NCBI GenBank assembly: GCA_964570665.1
Contig: CAZMZH010000001.1
Location: 434,001 to 498,000, forward strand
Reading direction: 5' to 3'
From: JAJDAT01 sp964570665
GTDB lineage: Bacteria > Nitrospinota > Nitrospinia > Nitrospinales > JAJDAT01
Length of the DNA: 64,000 bases
Shown here: positions 1 through 8,388 of the stretch, piece by piece
Numbering within the stretch: the first letter of the stretch is position 1
Layout: the number at the start of each line of letters is the position of its first letter
Translations under genes and position numbers: made by a program
The notes under the pieces: model-generated
What the model was told of the DNA's origin: nothing
Databases searched by the model: none
What the model saw: only the letters and a program-made list of their open reading frames with translations

Positions 1-736
1 CGCCGCCCAAAAACATTTCCGCCTTATCGCGATGACGGTCCATAATATCGCGAACGGATTGAATGACTTTGTCTTCCTCATCCAGAACCTTTGCATGATA
101 ATTCCGGAATTCCTTCTGGGCTTTAATAAATAAAATTTCTTCGTTGGGACTTAAGCCGAGGTTATTTTTCTTTTCCCTGAGATCGTTTCGCTGGTAAAGC
201 AGTTTGAAATATTTTTCATCGCGTTTAAAATTGACGCGGATGATTGTGGTTTTTCCATCAGGGCTCATCAGCAGGTTTTTATATATGGGGCTTTCTAGAA
301 ACTCTCGTCTAGCCAACTCTCTGTCCACACCCGGAGTTTCCAAAGTTCGGATATCTTTGTCCAGTTTGGAGATTTCGACACGAGGGCTGTTTAGCAAAGG
401 AACATTTAATATGCTATCTAGGGAATGAACCTGATCAAGTTGAGATAATTCATCGCTGAGCGCTTTCAAGTCTGCAAGCGCTTCATCGGACATCAGGTCT
501 TCCGAGGGTGTATAGGTGATTATAAGAAAATCGTCGGATCCATAAATCTTACTTATTTTCCGATAATATTCGAGGGCGTTGTCATTTTCTAGAACCAACG
601 ATTCCGCAGAAGCGTCCAGTTTGAATTTGGGGATATGATAGGAAAATCCAATCACCGCCAAGGTTACAAAAACAAGCGCCCAAAGAGGTTTTTCAATGAC
701 CCATTTAAAGTAAATTTGAATCAATTTTTTCTTCAA
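1..736 (-). CDS. RND-superfamily exporter (MMPL-like), N-terminal part
   Basis: This is the 5' end of a gene that continues past the left edge; about 245 codons are visible. The product starts with a short basic stretch, one hydrophobic segment (around residues 10-30, ending ALVFVTLAVIGFSYHIP) and then a long soluble, periplasm-like region with the 'ENDNALEYYRKISKIYGSDD' type sequence typical of COG1033 RND exporters. Such proteins export lipids or hydrophobic compounds using the proton gradient; the substrate cannot be read from the sequence. I place the start at TTG (734-736), because AGGA lies six bases upstream and the hydrophobic anchor follows directly. No ATG fits this position. Being cut by the window edge, the second half of the transporter is unseen. 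The family call is fairly safe, the subfamily is not. Confidence 0.75.
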   Translation of the reverse strand, partial: MKKKLIQIYFKWVIEKPLWALVFVTLAVIGFSYHIPKFKLDASAESLVLENDNALEYYRKISKIYGSDDFLIITYTPSEDLMSDEALADLKALSDELSQLDQVHSLDSILNVPLLNSPRVEISKLDKDIRTLETPGVDRELARREFLESPIYKNLLMSPDGKTTIIRVNFKRDEKYFKLLYQRNDLREKKNNLGLSPNEEILFIKAQKEFRNYHAKVLDEEDKVIQSVRDIMDRHRDKAEMFLGG

Positions 737-862
737 GGAAGTTCCTGTTTTAATTTGTTGTAGCAGAAGCAGTTCATATTCTCACTATAAAATACTTACC
801 TTGAATTACAAATAAACGGCTATTGAAAATTATACCCTTGAGAGAAATTCGACCTTACCTAT

Positions 863-1018
863 TTAAGCCATTTCAATTAGGCCCATTCCAACCGCCATGG
901 CTCCAAGCATAGCCACAAACTTTCCAACTTCACCCGCAATCAAAATGCCAGAAAAAATAAGCATCGCTCCTACAAAAAATATTAAGAATAGCCCTTCTCG
1001 CCTTCCGAAATTAAACAT
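863..1018 (-). CDS. 51-residue hydrophobic membrane protein
   Basis: A short reading frame of 52 codons including stop. It begins MFNFGRREGLF and ends MGLIEMA. A strong ribosome binding site (GGGAGGGAATC then ATG) sits directly upstream, better than that of most genes around it. The peptide has two hydrophobic stretches (about residues 10-28 and 33-50) rich in Gly, Met and Ala separated by GEVGK, so it probably forms a two-helix hairpin in the inner membrane with a positively charged N-terminus in the cytoplasm. It lies between the RND exporter and the ceramidase-like gene, all on the same strand. I do not recognise a family. It may be a small accessory subunit or regulator; function unknown. 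Confidence 0.6.
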   Translation of the reverse strand: MFNFGRREGLFLIFFVGAMLIFSGILIAGEVGKFVAMLGAMAVGMGLIEMA

Positions 1019-1313
1019 GATTCCCTCCCTTAACTATTATTTCAGTTTTTTGAGAGTTATTTTTTGTTCGATTCCCACGCTTTCAAATTACGTTAATGAA
1101 ATTGAGATTAATGGCTCTATCTATATATTAGATCCTTAAAACTTGACGCTTATTCCTAGAATTTCGATTTTTTAAAAAAAGAATGCAGTTTGTTTATTTC
1201 TACGACTTTGGGCCAATATTTCCAGGAAACCTCCATCTTGACCGACAGCACGCCACAAATATTGGTGCTTTCTTCCAATAGGAATTTTAGCGAGTTAAAA
1301 TAGTTATATTTCC
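1019..1313. other. AT-rich intergenic stretch
   Basis: Between the small membrane protein and the end of the ceramidase-like gene. The only open frames are low-complexity shadows without ribosome binding sites. I see no tRNA and no strong hairpin followed by a T run. It probably holds the promoter of the downstream minus-strand small gene. Confidence 0.4.
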
Positions 1314-2084
1314 TCAATGCTTCTTAGCAATGAAAGCATATTTATAAAGAGCATAAACCGCCATGCCAGCCGCAAGATGTTTGAGAGCATGGCCTCCTAT
1401 TTGATTCGCGGTTAAAACAAAAATTCCGCGATCAAAATACTCCAGTATTTTCGCCAAGACATACCATCCAAAAGCATAAATTAAAAATTTGGTTTCTCGA
1501 TTATTAACGGGAAATAAAAAACAAATCAACGGAATCTCCAGCAACGGTAAAAATTGAACCAACACATATGGCCTTAGGTCGCCATCCCCAGCCGTTTCGG
1601 TAAAATTCCAATACCAAACGCTAGCCATTCCCAGCGCCAACAAAATGGGAAGCAAAATTAATCCAGCAGTTTTATGAATTCGCTCGGCGACGATAAAAGA
1701 AAAAAACGACATAAATGCTAGAGTCATGGGTAATCGATCCCAAACCAACGACGAATTATTTGGTATCCAATGGTAATACGCCGATCCGGCGGAAACTAAG
1801 GCAACGCCAAAAAAGAAAACAAACCAATGCGCCAAAAACCCTTTATGATTTCGCGAATTTTTCAGGCCAATTAATTTAATCAATCCAAAGACACCAAAAA
1901 GCAAAAATAGAAGATTGGAAAAAACGTTCCAGAAGCTGGAAATACCTATGAAGGTTCGCTTATCGGCAAAGTCATGATAGGAAAGATTTTGAGAAATAGG
2001 AGAGAATTGGAACAATACCGCTATTGCAACAATAGCCGCCGCGAAGATTATCGTCAAACGCGTTTGATGCCCTAAAAAGCTCAC
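1314..2084 (-). CDS. Alkaline ceramidase-like (CREST superfamily) membrane hydrolase
   Basis: A 256-residue polytopic membrane protein with about seven hydrophobic segments. It carries the residue pattern of the alkaline ceramidase/CREST superfamily: Ser101 and His105 in GSAYYHW, Asp116 in VWDRLPM, and His232 and His236 in GHALKHLAAG of the last helix. In characterised family members these five residues form a zinc-dependent amide-hydrolase site. The N-terminal YHDFADKR and NVFSNLLFLLFG segments also match the family. The natural substrate in bacteria is not established; ceramide, another amide lipid or something else are all possible. The gene begins four bases after the stop of the unknown 310-residue gene, so the two are almost certainly cotranscribed. 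Family assignment is good, substrate unknown. Confidence 0.75.
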   Translation of the reverse strand: MSFLGHQTRLTIIFAAAIVAIAVLFQFSPISQNLSYHDFADKRTFIGISSFWNVFSNLLFLLFGVFGLIKLIGLKNSRNHKGFLAHWFVFFFGVALVSAGSAYYHWIPNNSSLVWDRLPMTLAFMSFFSFIVAERIHKTAGLILLPILLALGMASVWYWNFTETAGDGDLRPYVLVQFLPLLEIPLICFLFPVNNRETKFLIYAFGWYVLAKILEYFDRGIFVLTANQIGGHALKHLAAGMAVYALYKYAFIAKKH

Positions 2085-2088
2085 ATTA

Positions 2089-3021
2089 TTATTCGGTCAC
2101 TCCGAGGTTTTCTCGGAAACCGCGAAATAGCTCTTGAATTGGAGGGATTAATTTATTTTTCAAATCGTCCGGAACCCAATTGATCTTATCTAATGGCCAG
2201 TCTTCGAACTTGTGGATATCCAACCCGGCTTTGGCGTACCCCGCTTCTAAAGCCTCTTCCATTCCATAAAGTAGGGCTGAGTTGAATACGGTTAAATATA
2301 GCTCCCAAATAAGTTCTGAATCGTATAAACCCGCAAGGTAATGCCCAATCAATTCTTTAATAATAGGTTCTGCATGATCGACGAAATCAGGATTTAAAGC
2401 TTTTTGTAAAGTCCGATAAACGATGATCACGTCCTGCATCAAAAATTTCAATTCTTCCGAATCTTTTTTTATCGGACGGTTATCAAGATTGAGCAATTCT
2501 TTAAGTACTTTTAAATTCCGAATGGAATCGTAAATGATAGATTCTTCCCAGGTCGTCGAATTCCAAACAAAAAATACTCGCAACCATCGTACTCTCCCGG
2601 TTGCTTCCGATAGATGCATGATCAAAGATGGCTTGGAGCGATTGCTATACGGAAGCGGATCGCCCCAACCCTCTAATTTAAAATCCAATCCAAGTGGTTT
2701 AAAAGCGGTTGAAGACGTTTGGTAGTACATCTCCATAAACCGTTTTAGTTCTTCCTTATCCTCAAAACTCTTATCTTGCGGCAAATTGACGATGCAATAC
2801 ATTCGTTGAATTTTATTCTTGGCGAAACCGCTCTCATCCGCAATCAAATATGTGCCTCCCCAAATTCCGGAGCTGACGTCTTCTTCTTTTACTCCGTTGC
2901 CTGAAAACTGCTTATAGGACGATCTAACAACTTGCTTATAAATATTATTTAGTACAAATAAATTGAGATATTTTTCCGCGCGGAAAAGAGGTCCCACCGC
3001 TTTTATTTCTGATTCTTGCAT
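2089..3021 (-). CDS. Conserved-looking protein of unknown function (310 aa)
   Basis: I do not recognise this protein. It is soluble, with no signal peptide or membrane helix, of mixed alpha/beta composition in the first half (for example QRMYCIVNLPQD, LRVFFVWNS) and mostly helical after residue 170. A long hydrophobic-amphipathic helical stretch lies around residues 215-255 (HYLAGLYDSELIWELYLTVF). It is followed at four bases by the ceramidase-like gene and preceded, after a 174-base gap with a hairpin, by the TIR-TPR gene, all on the same strand. It may be a partner of the membrane hydrolase. The start ATG at 3021 is the first in frame; it is weakly supported by ribosome-binding signals. Confidence 0.6.
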   Translation of the reverse strand: MQESEIKAVGPLFRAEKYLNLFVLNNIYKQVVRSSYKQFSGNGVKEEDVSSGIWGGTYLIADESGFAKNKIQRMYCIVNLPQDKSFEDKEELKRFMEMYYQTSSTAFKPLGLDFKLEGWGDPLPYSNRSKPSLIMHLSEATGRVRWLRVFFVWNSTTWEESIIYDSIRNLKVLKELLNLDNRPIKKDSEELKFLMQDVIIVYRTLQKALNPDFVDHAEPIIKELIGHYLAGLYDSELIWELYLTVFNSALLYGMEEALEAGYAKAGLDIHKFEDWPLDKINWVPDDLKNKLIPPIQELFRGFRENLGVTE

Positions 3022-3112
3022 TAAAAAACTCGTTTCTGATTTTTAGTAATTAATGGATATCTCTAGTAATTCGAAATTTTAACTTCCGGCAACTAGCTTG
3101 CCCTTTTATTTA

Positions 3113-3142
3113 GAAGGAGGCCTCTGTTTTCAGAGGTCCTCT
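3113..3142. repeat. Inverted repeat in the gap between TIR-TPR and unknown gene
   Basis: CCTCTG and CAGAGG flank a four-base loop, extended outward by AGGA and TCCT with a two-base bulge. No T run follows on the minus strand, so it is not a clear intrinsic terminator; an mRNA-processing or attenuating hairpin is possible. It marks the boundary between the TIR/STAND operon and the two downstream genes. Confidence 0.4.
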
Positions 3143-3195
3143 AAAGTTAAACGATTCAAAAGGAGAACTCAAACGCAAGCCCGCTCTTGGTAACT

Positions 3196-4494
3196 TTAAA
3201 AAGAATTCTTTTTCCCCCAAGCCGCTATCTGCTCTTCAATACGAAGAGCTTCTTTTGGGTATTTTTCATTCAATAATTCTATAGCCTGCCTTCCAAAAGA
3301 AATAGCCGACGCAAAACTTCCCATACCCGCCTTCGAATTGGCCAAGTCGGCTAATCCCAACGCTTTCTCATAAAGATCGTCAAGTTCATTATAAATTTCA
3401 ACCGCTCTTTCCTGAGCGACAATCGCTTCTTTATATTTTTTCAGTTTGACATAGTTCAATCCGACAGCTGTCAGGAGTTCTCCTTGCTTATTTAAATCTT
3501 TGCGCTGGATTGCGGCTTTCAAACACCCCTTATAACATTCGATCCCTTTTTCTATATCTCCTAGCTTAATATAAACATGTCCCAGACCATTAAGAGCGAG
3601 TCCTTCCATGGGAAAATCTTTATTTTCTTGGGCTAGAGATACCTGTTCATAGAAATATTTTTTCGCGCTATGAAGATCTCCGATTATCGCGTGCGCGTCG
3701 CCCAAACTGGCTAATGTTTCCGCTAGCTCTTCAAATGTTCCAATTTCCCTAATTAAGATCAACCTTCGCTTAAAATATTCAATGGAGCGCCTAGTTTCGT
3801 TCATCTTGGCATAGGCCAACCCAAGGTTAGACAGGGCCAACGCTTGACCATAGCGGTCGTTCAACTTTTCTGAAAACTTTAAATCTTCGAGATAATACTC
3901 AATCGCCCGGCGGGTATCCGTCATATTAGCGCCCGCAAGTCCGAGATCCTTTCCGCTATGTCTTTCCTCAAGGCTACGAGATAAATCATCTGGAGGAGGG
4001 GTCATTTCGCCTTTACCAGAAATATCAGTTTGAACTTTACTAATATTTAGAGCTAATTCTTTAGCGATAAGAACTTCTAACTTTTTTATATCTTTATCGA
4101 ACGACTCGGTATTTATAGACACCGCCAACTCTTCGTCTAATGACTTCAAGGAATTCGGCAAAGACTCTTCGGGTGGAAAATCTATTTCATCCAATAACAC
4201 AGAAACGATAGTAGTATTTTTTCCTAAAGCGGCGGCCATTTCGGCGGCCATCCAATCGTTGGAATCAAAGTCGTCTATTGGACTCCACCCATACCCCATA
4301 ACCGCAACCATAACAGCGGCTTCTCCAGCTTTCTTTTCTAAAAATTCCTCGACGCCTTTTCCTTTGGGAATTTCAAAGTCCGCAATAACATTCTTTTCTC
4401 CAAACCGAGCGTAAAGAAATTCTTTGACCCTGTCCGTTTTGGTTGCATTAATATGTTTTCGCGAACTAAAAATAATTTTTCCGATTCTTTGCAC
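3196..4494 (-). CDS. TIR domain protein with C-terminal TPR repeats
   Basis: The 432-residue product has a TIR-fold domain at about residues 1-150 and tetratricopeptide repeats from about 190 to 425. The TIR features are an initial strand KIIFSSRK, an IPKGKGVEEF segment matching the usual 'I..G..F', VMVAVMGYGW as the buried strand, and WMAAE (Trp81-Glu85), the WxxxE motif whose Glu is catalytic in NAD-degrading TIR enzymes. TPR units are seen in YAKMNETRRSIEYF, YIKLGDIEKGIECYKG and YVKLKKYKEAIVAQERA. It starts six bases after the stop of the large CHAT/STAND/TPR gene, so both are cotranscribed. By family knowledge such proteins hydrolyse NAD+ or make cyclic-ADPR signals; here that is inferred. 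The first TIR motif is divergent, so a non-catalytic adaptor role is also possible. Confidence 0.8.
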   Translation of the reverse strand: MQRIGKIIFSSRKHINATKTDRVKEFLYARFGEKNVIADFEIPKGKGVEEFLEKKAGEAAVMVAVMGYGWSPIDDFDSNDWMAAEMAAALGKNTTIVSVLLDEIDFPPEESLPNSLKSLDEELAVSINTESFDKDIKKLEVLIAKELALNISKVQTDISGKGEMTPPPDDLSRSLEERHSGKDLGLAGANMTDTRRAIEYYLEDLKFSEKLNDRYGQALALSNLGLAYAKMNETRRSIEYFKRRLILIREIGTFEELAETLASLGDAHAIIGDLHSAKKYFYEQVSLAQENKDFPMEGLALNGLGHVYIKLGDIEKGIECYKGCLKAAIQRKDLNKQGELLTAVGLNYVKLKKYKEAIVAQERAVEIYNELDDLYEKALGLADLANSKAGMGSFASAISFGRQAIELLNEKYPKEALRIEEQIAAWGKKNSF

Positions 4495-4500
4495 TTCTTT

Positions 4501-7338
4501 TTACCTTTTGGATTTAAAAGATCCACTCTTTAAACTTTCCACTAAGTCCTTCGGTAGATTTTCTTTCAAACTGTCCCAATCAGAATCGTTATAAAACACC
4601 CTATTGCTCTTGATATTTTCTAACGTAATCGATCGTTTAACCTGATAACTCTTCGATGGCGCTATCGCTTCGACCGCCATCAACAACAATCCCTTCATCT
4701 GATCCAATTGGTCTTGCCCGGCACAAGTGTCGGCCAATCCATTATAAGCGCTTTCAACATGCTCCATATTCTCATATTTTTTGCCTCGCTCTAGCGCTGT
4801 CGCAAAACTTTTAAGCGCGTCATTCCAACTTTCTTTTTGCAAATTTGTATAGCCTAAACAAAGATGGGATTCGGTTACGCCTGATTCGTCCTCAAGTTTT
4901 TCATCGGATTGCATCGCTAACTCATAACTTTCAATTGCAGAATCCCATTCCTTTAGATCGTTATAGATGTTTCCAATGAGCCTATAAGTTTCCCCAAGTT
5001 TCTTTAGCTCGTCTAGTTTTTCATTCCATTCAATCGATTTTCGAAAACTATCAATGGCTTCTTGCCGGCGGCATAGATATTGATTGGCTTTACCCAAGTC
5101 GCGGTAAATATTTCCAAAGTTTTTTTCAATATCCGGATAATCGCATGAAATATACTTATTAAAATTTTCTAAAGCGTTTTCAAAGTTCCCAAGCTTCAAA
5201 TTTAATTGACCCAAGGTTTTATGAGATAAAACTTTTTCTTTACTGTCTGCAAGCGGATGCGCATACCATTCCGTAAATAGTCTTTCAGCCAATATAGGAT
5301 GAGGTTTTACTAATTCAGATGCCATTTTCCGAACCAAGTCGACAAAACTAGCGTTGTCTTTTTGGCCTAAAAATATCCTCGCAACCCTTTCAAATAACGT
5401 CCAAACTCTTCCGCCTGAAACGTGACCCTGATAACCATCCAGGAATATCTCTAAAAATTCTGCAACATCATCTCCGCTCCCTCCCAGTACCGCATACACT
5501 AAACAATCGCTTAAATAACTAAAAGCGGATTTGGGATCGGTTTTTAGTTGGGCATAAAATAATGCGTAATAAAATTCTGCGTTTAATTTGTACCGATCTT
5601 TTATTGCCGCCTCGGACATACTGAATCTTGAATCGGAAGAATTCAGAAATCTATCGCGCAAAACAGGGTGAACAAAAAACCTTAACATTTCATCCCCAGG
5701 TTCCTTTGTCGGCACAAACATTCTTTTTTGCGACAATGCTTTTATATCGGCGGAAAAACCAGAAGGATCTTTTTTTTGTTCTTCGCACAAAGTCTGCCAA
5801 AAAGCCTCAAGCATTGGAGACGCTAAGGAATTATCTAGAAAAAGGGCGCGACTCTTCAATAACTCCAATCGGTTTTTCGCTAATTCGCCCAGAAAAAAAT
5901 CTGGAATATTTTCTTCGCGAAGCTTTTTTAAAATAACGCGCCTTTCCACTTTTGTTCCCGCATTATGAGCGAACAAATTTAAATCAAACGGAATTCCATG
6001 ACAGATCTCGGCTATCTCCCATTTTTCGTCAAATGGCAGTGCGTTAAACTCTTGAAAGGAATTTAAAAATGCGAGCCTTTCGCAACTAGAAAATGGGTTT
6101 AATGAAATCCAAGTTGGCGCAATTTCATCGCTGAATACGGCTTGATTTTTTGCCGCAAATAAAAACTTTGATTTTGGCCCGGAGCTCTTTATCAGCGTTT
6201 CGATAAAATCCTTCAATAATGAATCGCTTATACAGTTATCGTCGTCCAAATAACTCTCAAAATTATCAAATACAAATAAAAGCTGACGCTGTGCAATCGC
6301 TTCAGCCAAAGCTTGAGCTTTTTCTTTTGGAGCGGAATAATCTCTCTGATTCCGAATAATTTCCGAAAGTGACTTTTCCGAAAAACGATGAAACAACTTT
6401 TCAAGTTGATCGATCAAATCTCCATATAGTCCGCCAGAATCGCTCCGTCCATCCAAAAAAAATATTTTTTCGACCGCAAGCGCTTCATCCCTAGTCGTCA
6501 ACATGGCGGCGCCCAGTTCATGAACAAAAAAAGTTTTCCCTAATCCCGAAGCGCCGCAAATACCGATCGCTTTTAAACCGTTCTGTATAGAATTTTCCGC
6601 TTGCGCCATCACATCCCAACGACCGATGAACCTCTGAGATCCCACTGGAGCCGCAGACGGTTCTGCCGCTTCTTGTATATTGAAAAGTGGATGTTTATCC
6701 TCAGTTTCTTCCTGGAAAACAATTTTCTCTCCAAGGGTAAAAGAAGAAGCCAAAAATGCAGACGGTTGAGAATCGCTATCTAATCCGACAAATGCTAGCG
6801 ATTCCTCAACGGCAGCCGCAATTGAATCTTGTCTCATTCTCCCAAACAGTTCTTTAAAAAATTCCGACACCATTTTTTCTTCGGGAAGAGTTTGTTCTGC
6901 ATCTATAAAAACAAGCGTTTTGGCAATACCTTGTTTGGTAAAAATCTCTCCAACTTCTTTTTGATCCATTCCCTTAAATCCCTTAACCAAAACTAAAAAT
7001 GGAGGGCGATCATTGGGAAATTCATTGGCCAGTTCGTTTAGAGGAAGAAATACTTTTTGGTTTGATTTCATATTCAGTTCAATTCCAGATTGACCTTTAG
7101 AATCATTGGACGCTTGAAATAAAATAAAATCGTACTTCCTTTTTCTCAACAATCGCGATAACGATTCGCGGCAACCTAAAGAAAACTCTTCAAAAACGAG
7201 ATCGCCAGCTGTCAAAAATTGATCCAGCGTTTGATAAAGTTGTTTCTCCTCGTCTTTCTTTCTTTCGGAATCGTTTCCTGAATGATTCGAGGAAATCTTC
7301 AACATTTTAAAAGGACGACTAATCTTAAATTCTATCAA
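4501..7338 (-). CDS. CHAT-like / STAND NTPase / TPR protein
   Basis: A 945-residue three-part protein. Residues about 12-215 align with CHAT (caspase-HetF-like) domains in strand and helix order, but the catalytic His motif (usually SGHG) reads ASND and the Cys motif (usually NAC) reads VKG, so it is probably an inactive protease fold. Residues about 236-600 form a STAND/NB-ARC NTPase: FIGR entry, Walker A GASGLGKT (262-269), Walker B LLFVFDN (353-359), a sensor-like KFLFAAKNQ, and a GLPL-like HGIPFDLNLF. About 690-910 is a run of TPR repeats, the likely sensor. The TIR-TPR gene follows after six bases. The layout resembles NLR-type immune or programmed-death proteins. Transcription starts in the 200-base divergent region shared with kdsA. 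Confidence 0.8.
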   Translation of the reverse strand: MIEFKISRPFKMLKISSNHSGNDSERKKDEEKQLYQTLDQFLTAGDLVFEEFSLGCRESLSRLLRKRKYDFILFQASNDSKGQSGIELNMKSNQKVFLPLNELANEFPNDRPPFLVLVKGFKGMDQKEVGEIFTKQGIAKTLVFIDAEQTLPEEKMVSEFFKELFGRMRQDSIAAAVEESLAFVGLDSDSQPSAFLASSFTLGEKIVFQEETEDKHPLFNIQEAAEPSAAPVGSQRFIGRWDVMAQAENSIQNGLKAIGICGASGLGKTFFVHELGAAMLTTRDEALAVEKIFFLDGRSDSGGLYGDLIDQLEKLFHRFSEKSLSEIIRNQRDYSAPKEKAQALAEAIAQRQLLFVFDNFESYLDDDNCISDSLLKDFIETLIKSSGPKSKFLFAAKNQAVFSDEIAPTWISLNPFSSCERLAFLNSFQEFNALPFDEKWEIAEICHGIPFDLNLFAHNAGTKVERRVILKKLREENIPDFFLGELAKNRLELLKSRALFLDNSLASPMLEAFWQTLCEEQKKDPSGFSADIKALSQKRMFVPTKEPGDEMLRFFVHPVLRDRFLNSSDSRFSMSEAAIKDRYKLNAEFYYALFYAQLKTDPKSAFSYLSDCLVYAVLGGSGDDVAEFLEIFLDGYQGHVSGGRVWTLFERVARIFLGQKDNASFVDLVRKMASELVKPHPILAERLFTEWYAHPLADSKEKVLSHKTLGQLNLKLGNFENALENFNKYISCDYPDIEKNFGNIYRDLGKANQYLCRRQEAIDSFRKSIEWNEKLDELKKLGETYRLIGNIYNDLKEWDSAIESYELAMQSDEKLEDESGVTESHLCLGYTNLQKESWNDALKSFATALERGKKYENMEHVESAYNGLADTCAGQDQLDQMKGLLLMAVEAIAPSKSYQVKRSITLENIKSNRVFYNDSDWDSLKENLPKDLVESLKSGSFKSKR

Positions 7339-7539
7339 AATGCTCTATCCTCCCTTTTTAACAAGACATTCGACCCAATTTGGACCGTGTTATACTGTTT
7401 TACAAACGTTTGCAAAGCGTTGAACGCCTGCGTTTCTCTAAGTTTCTTAACCAAATCAAAACCAAAGAATTACCATATAATAAAACGATTCTCTCTAAAG
7501 ACCTTCAAAAATATATTAACAACGGTACTATACAAAACA
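7339..7539. promoter_or_regulatory. Divergent promoter region of kdsA and the CHAT/STAND operon
   Basis: About 200 bases separate the ATG of the STAND gene (minus) from the chosen kdsA ATG (plus). An open frame runs through it into kdsA, but its translation resembles no KdsA N-terminus, so I treat the stretch as regulatory. It must hold both promoters. I see no convincing operator palindrome. Confidence 0.45.
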
Positions 7540-8388
7540 ATGTCACAGAAATCTAACTCCCCTAGAGAAGTACTCGTAAAAAATACGCGCATAGGAGGCA
7601 ATAATCCAATCGCTTTGATCGCCGGTCCTTGCGTCATAGAATCGGAGGCCCACGCTCTAAAAACAGCGGAACGCCTGAAACAAATCTGTTGCGACGCCAA
7701 GATCGACCTAATTTATAAATCTTCTTACGATAAAGCAAATCGGTCTTCTCTAAACTATTTTCGCGGACCGGGAATTAATGATGGGTTACGTATTTTAGAA
7801 AAAGTAAAACGCGAATTGGATTTACCCGTCCTTTCTGATATCCATAAAGAAGAAGAAGTGGAACCTGCGGCGGAAGTTTTAGACGTGTTGCAAATTCCAG
7901 CCTTTCTTTGCCGCCAAACCGACCTACTCGTCAAAGCGGGACAAACAGGTAAAGCCATTAACGTAAAAAAGGGTCAGTTCATGGCTCCCTGGGACATGAA
8001 AAATATTCCGCCCAAAATCGAATCGACCGGAAATCAAAATCTGTTGCTGACCGAAAGAGGGGTTTCATTTGGTTACAATAATTTGGTTGTCGATATGCGG
8101 TCCCTTATCGTAATGCGCAATTTAGGATATCCGGTTATTTTTGACGCCACTCACAGCGTTCAATTACCGGGTGGACAAGGAGACCGATCCGGCGGACAAC
8201 GAGAAATGGCTCCTCCTTTGATTCGCGGAGCCATAGCGATAGGCTGCGACGCTATATTTATGGAAGTCCACGAAAACCCGGATAACGCGCCTTCCGATGG
8301 ACCTAATATGATAAAAATGGAAAGTCTTCCCGATTTATTAAAAGAGATTAAAACCTTAGACGATCTGAGATTAAACGGTTTTAAATAA
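7540..8388 (+). CDS. kdsA: 3-deoxy-8-phosphooctulonate synthase (Kdo-8-P synthase)
   Basis: KdsA joins phosphoenolpyruvate and arabinose-5-phosphate to make Kdo-8-phosphate, the first step to the inner-core sugar of lipopolysaccharide. At 282 residues it has the usual length. Landmarks are AGPCVIES, YKSSYDKANRSS, the IPAFLCRQTDLL and NVKKGQFMAPWD blocks, TERGVSFGYNNLVVD, DATHSVQLPGGQGD and CDAIFMEVHENP. Cys31 in AGPC is the metal ligand that distinguishes the metal-dependent class; the metal-independent class has Asn there. The frame is open further upstream, but homology begins around residue 15, so the ATG at 7540 is preferred to the start at 7282. The downstream Kelch gene overlaps the stop by one base. 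Divergent from the STAND/TIR operon. Confidence 0.95.
   Translation: MSQKSNSPREVLVKNTRIGGNNPIALIAGPCVIESEAHALKTAERLKQICCDAKIDLIYKSSYDKANRSSLNYFRGPGINDGLRILEKVKRELDLPVLSDIHKEEEVEPAAEVLDVLQIPAFLCRQTDLLVKAGQTGKAINVKKGQFMAPWDMKNIPPKIESTGNQNLLLTERGVSFGYNNLVVDMRSLIVMRNLGYPVIFDATHSVQLPGGQGDRSGGQREMAPPLIRGAIAIGCDAIFMEVHENPDNAPSDGPNMIKMESLPDLLKEIKTLDDLRLNGFK

Noticed and set aside
897..1139. 80-residue plus-strand frame
   Set aside because: It overlaps the better supported minus-strand small gene, has no ribosome binding site and shows no conserved pattern.
5628..5936. Plus-strand 102-residue frame inside the STAND gene
   Set aside because: Antisense shadow of a conserved protein-coding region.
7282..7539. 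N-terminal extension of kdsA
   Set aside because: The extra 86 residues resemble no KdsA and would occupy the divergent promoter region.
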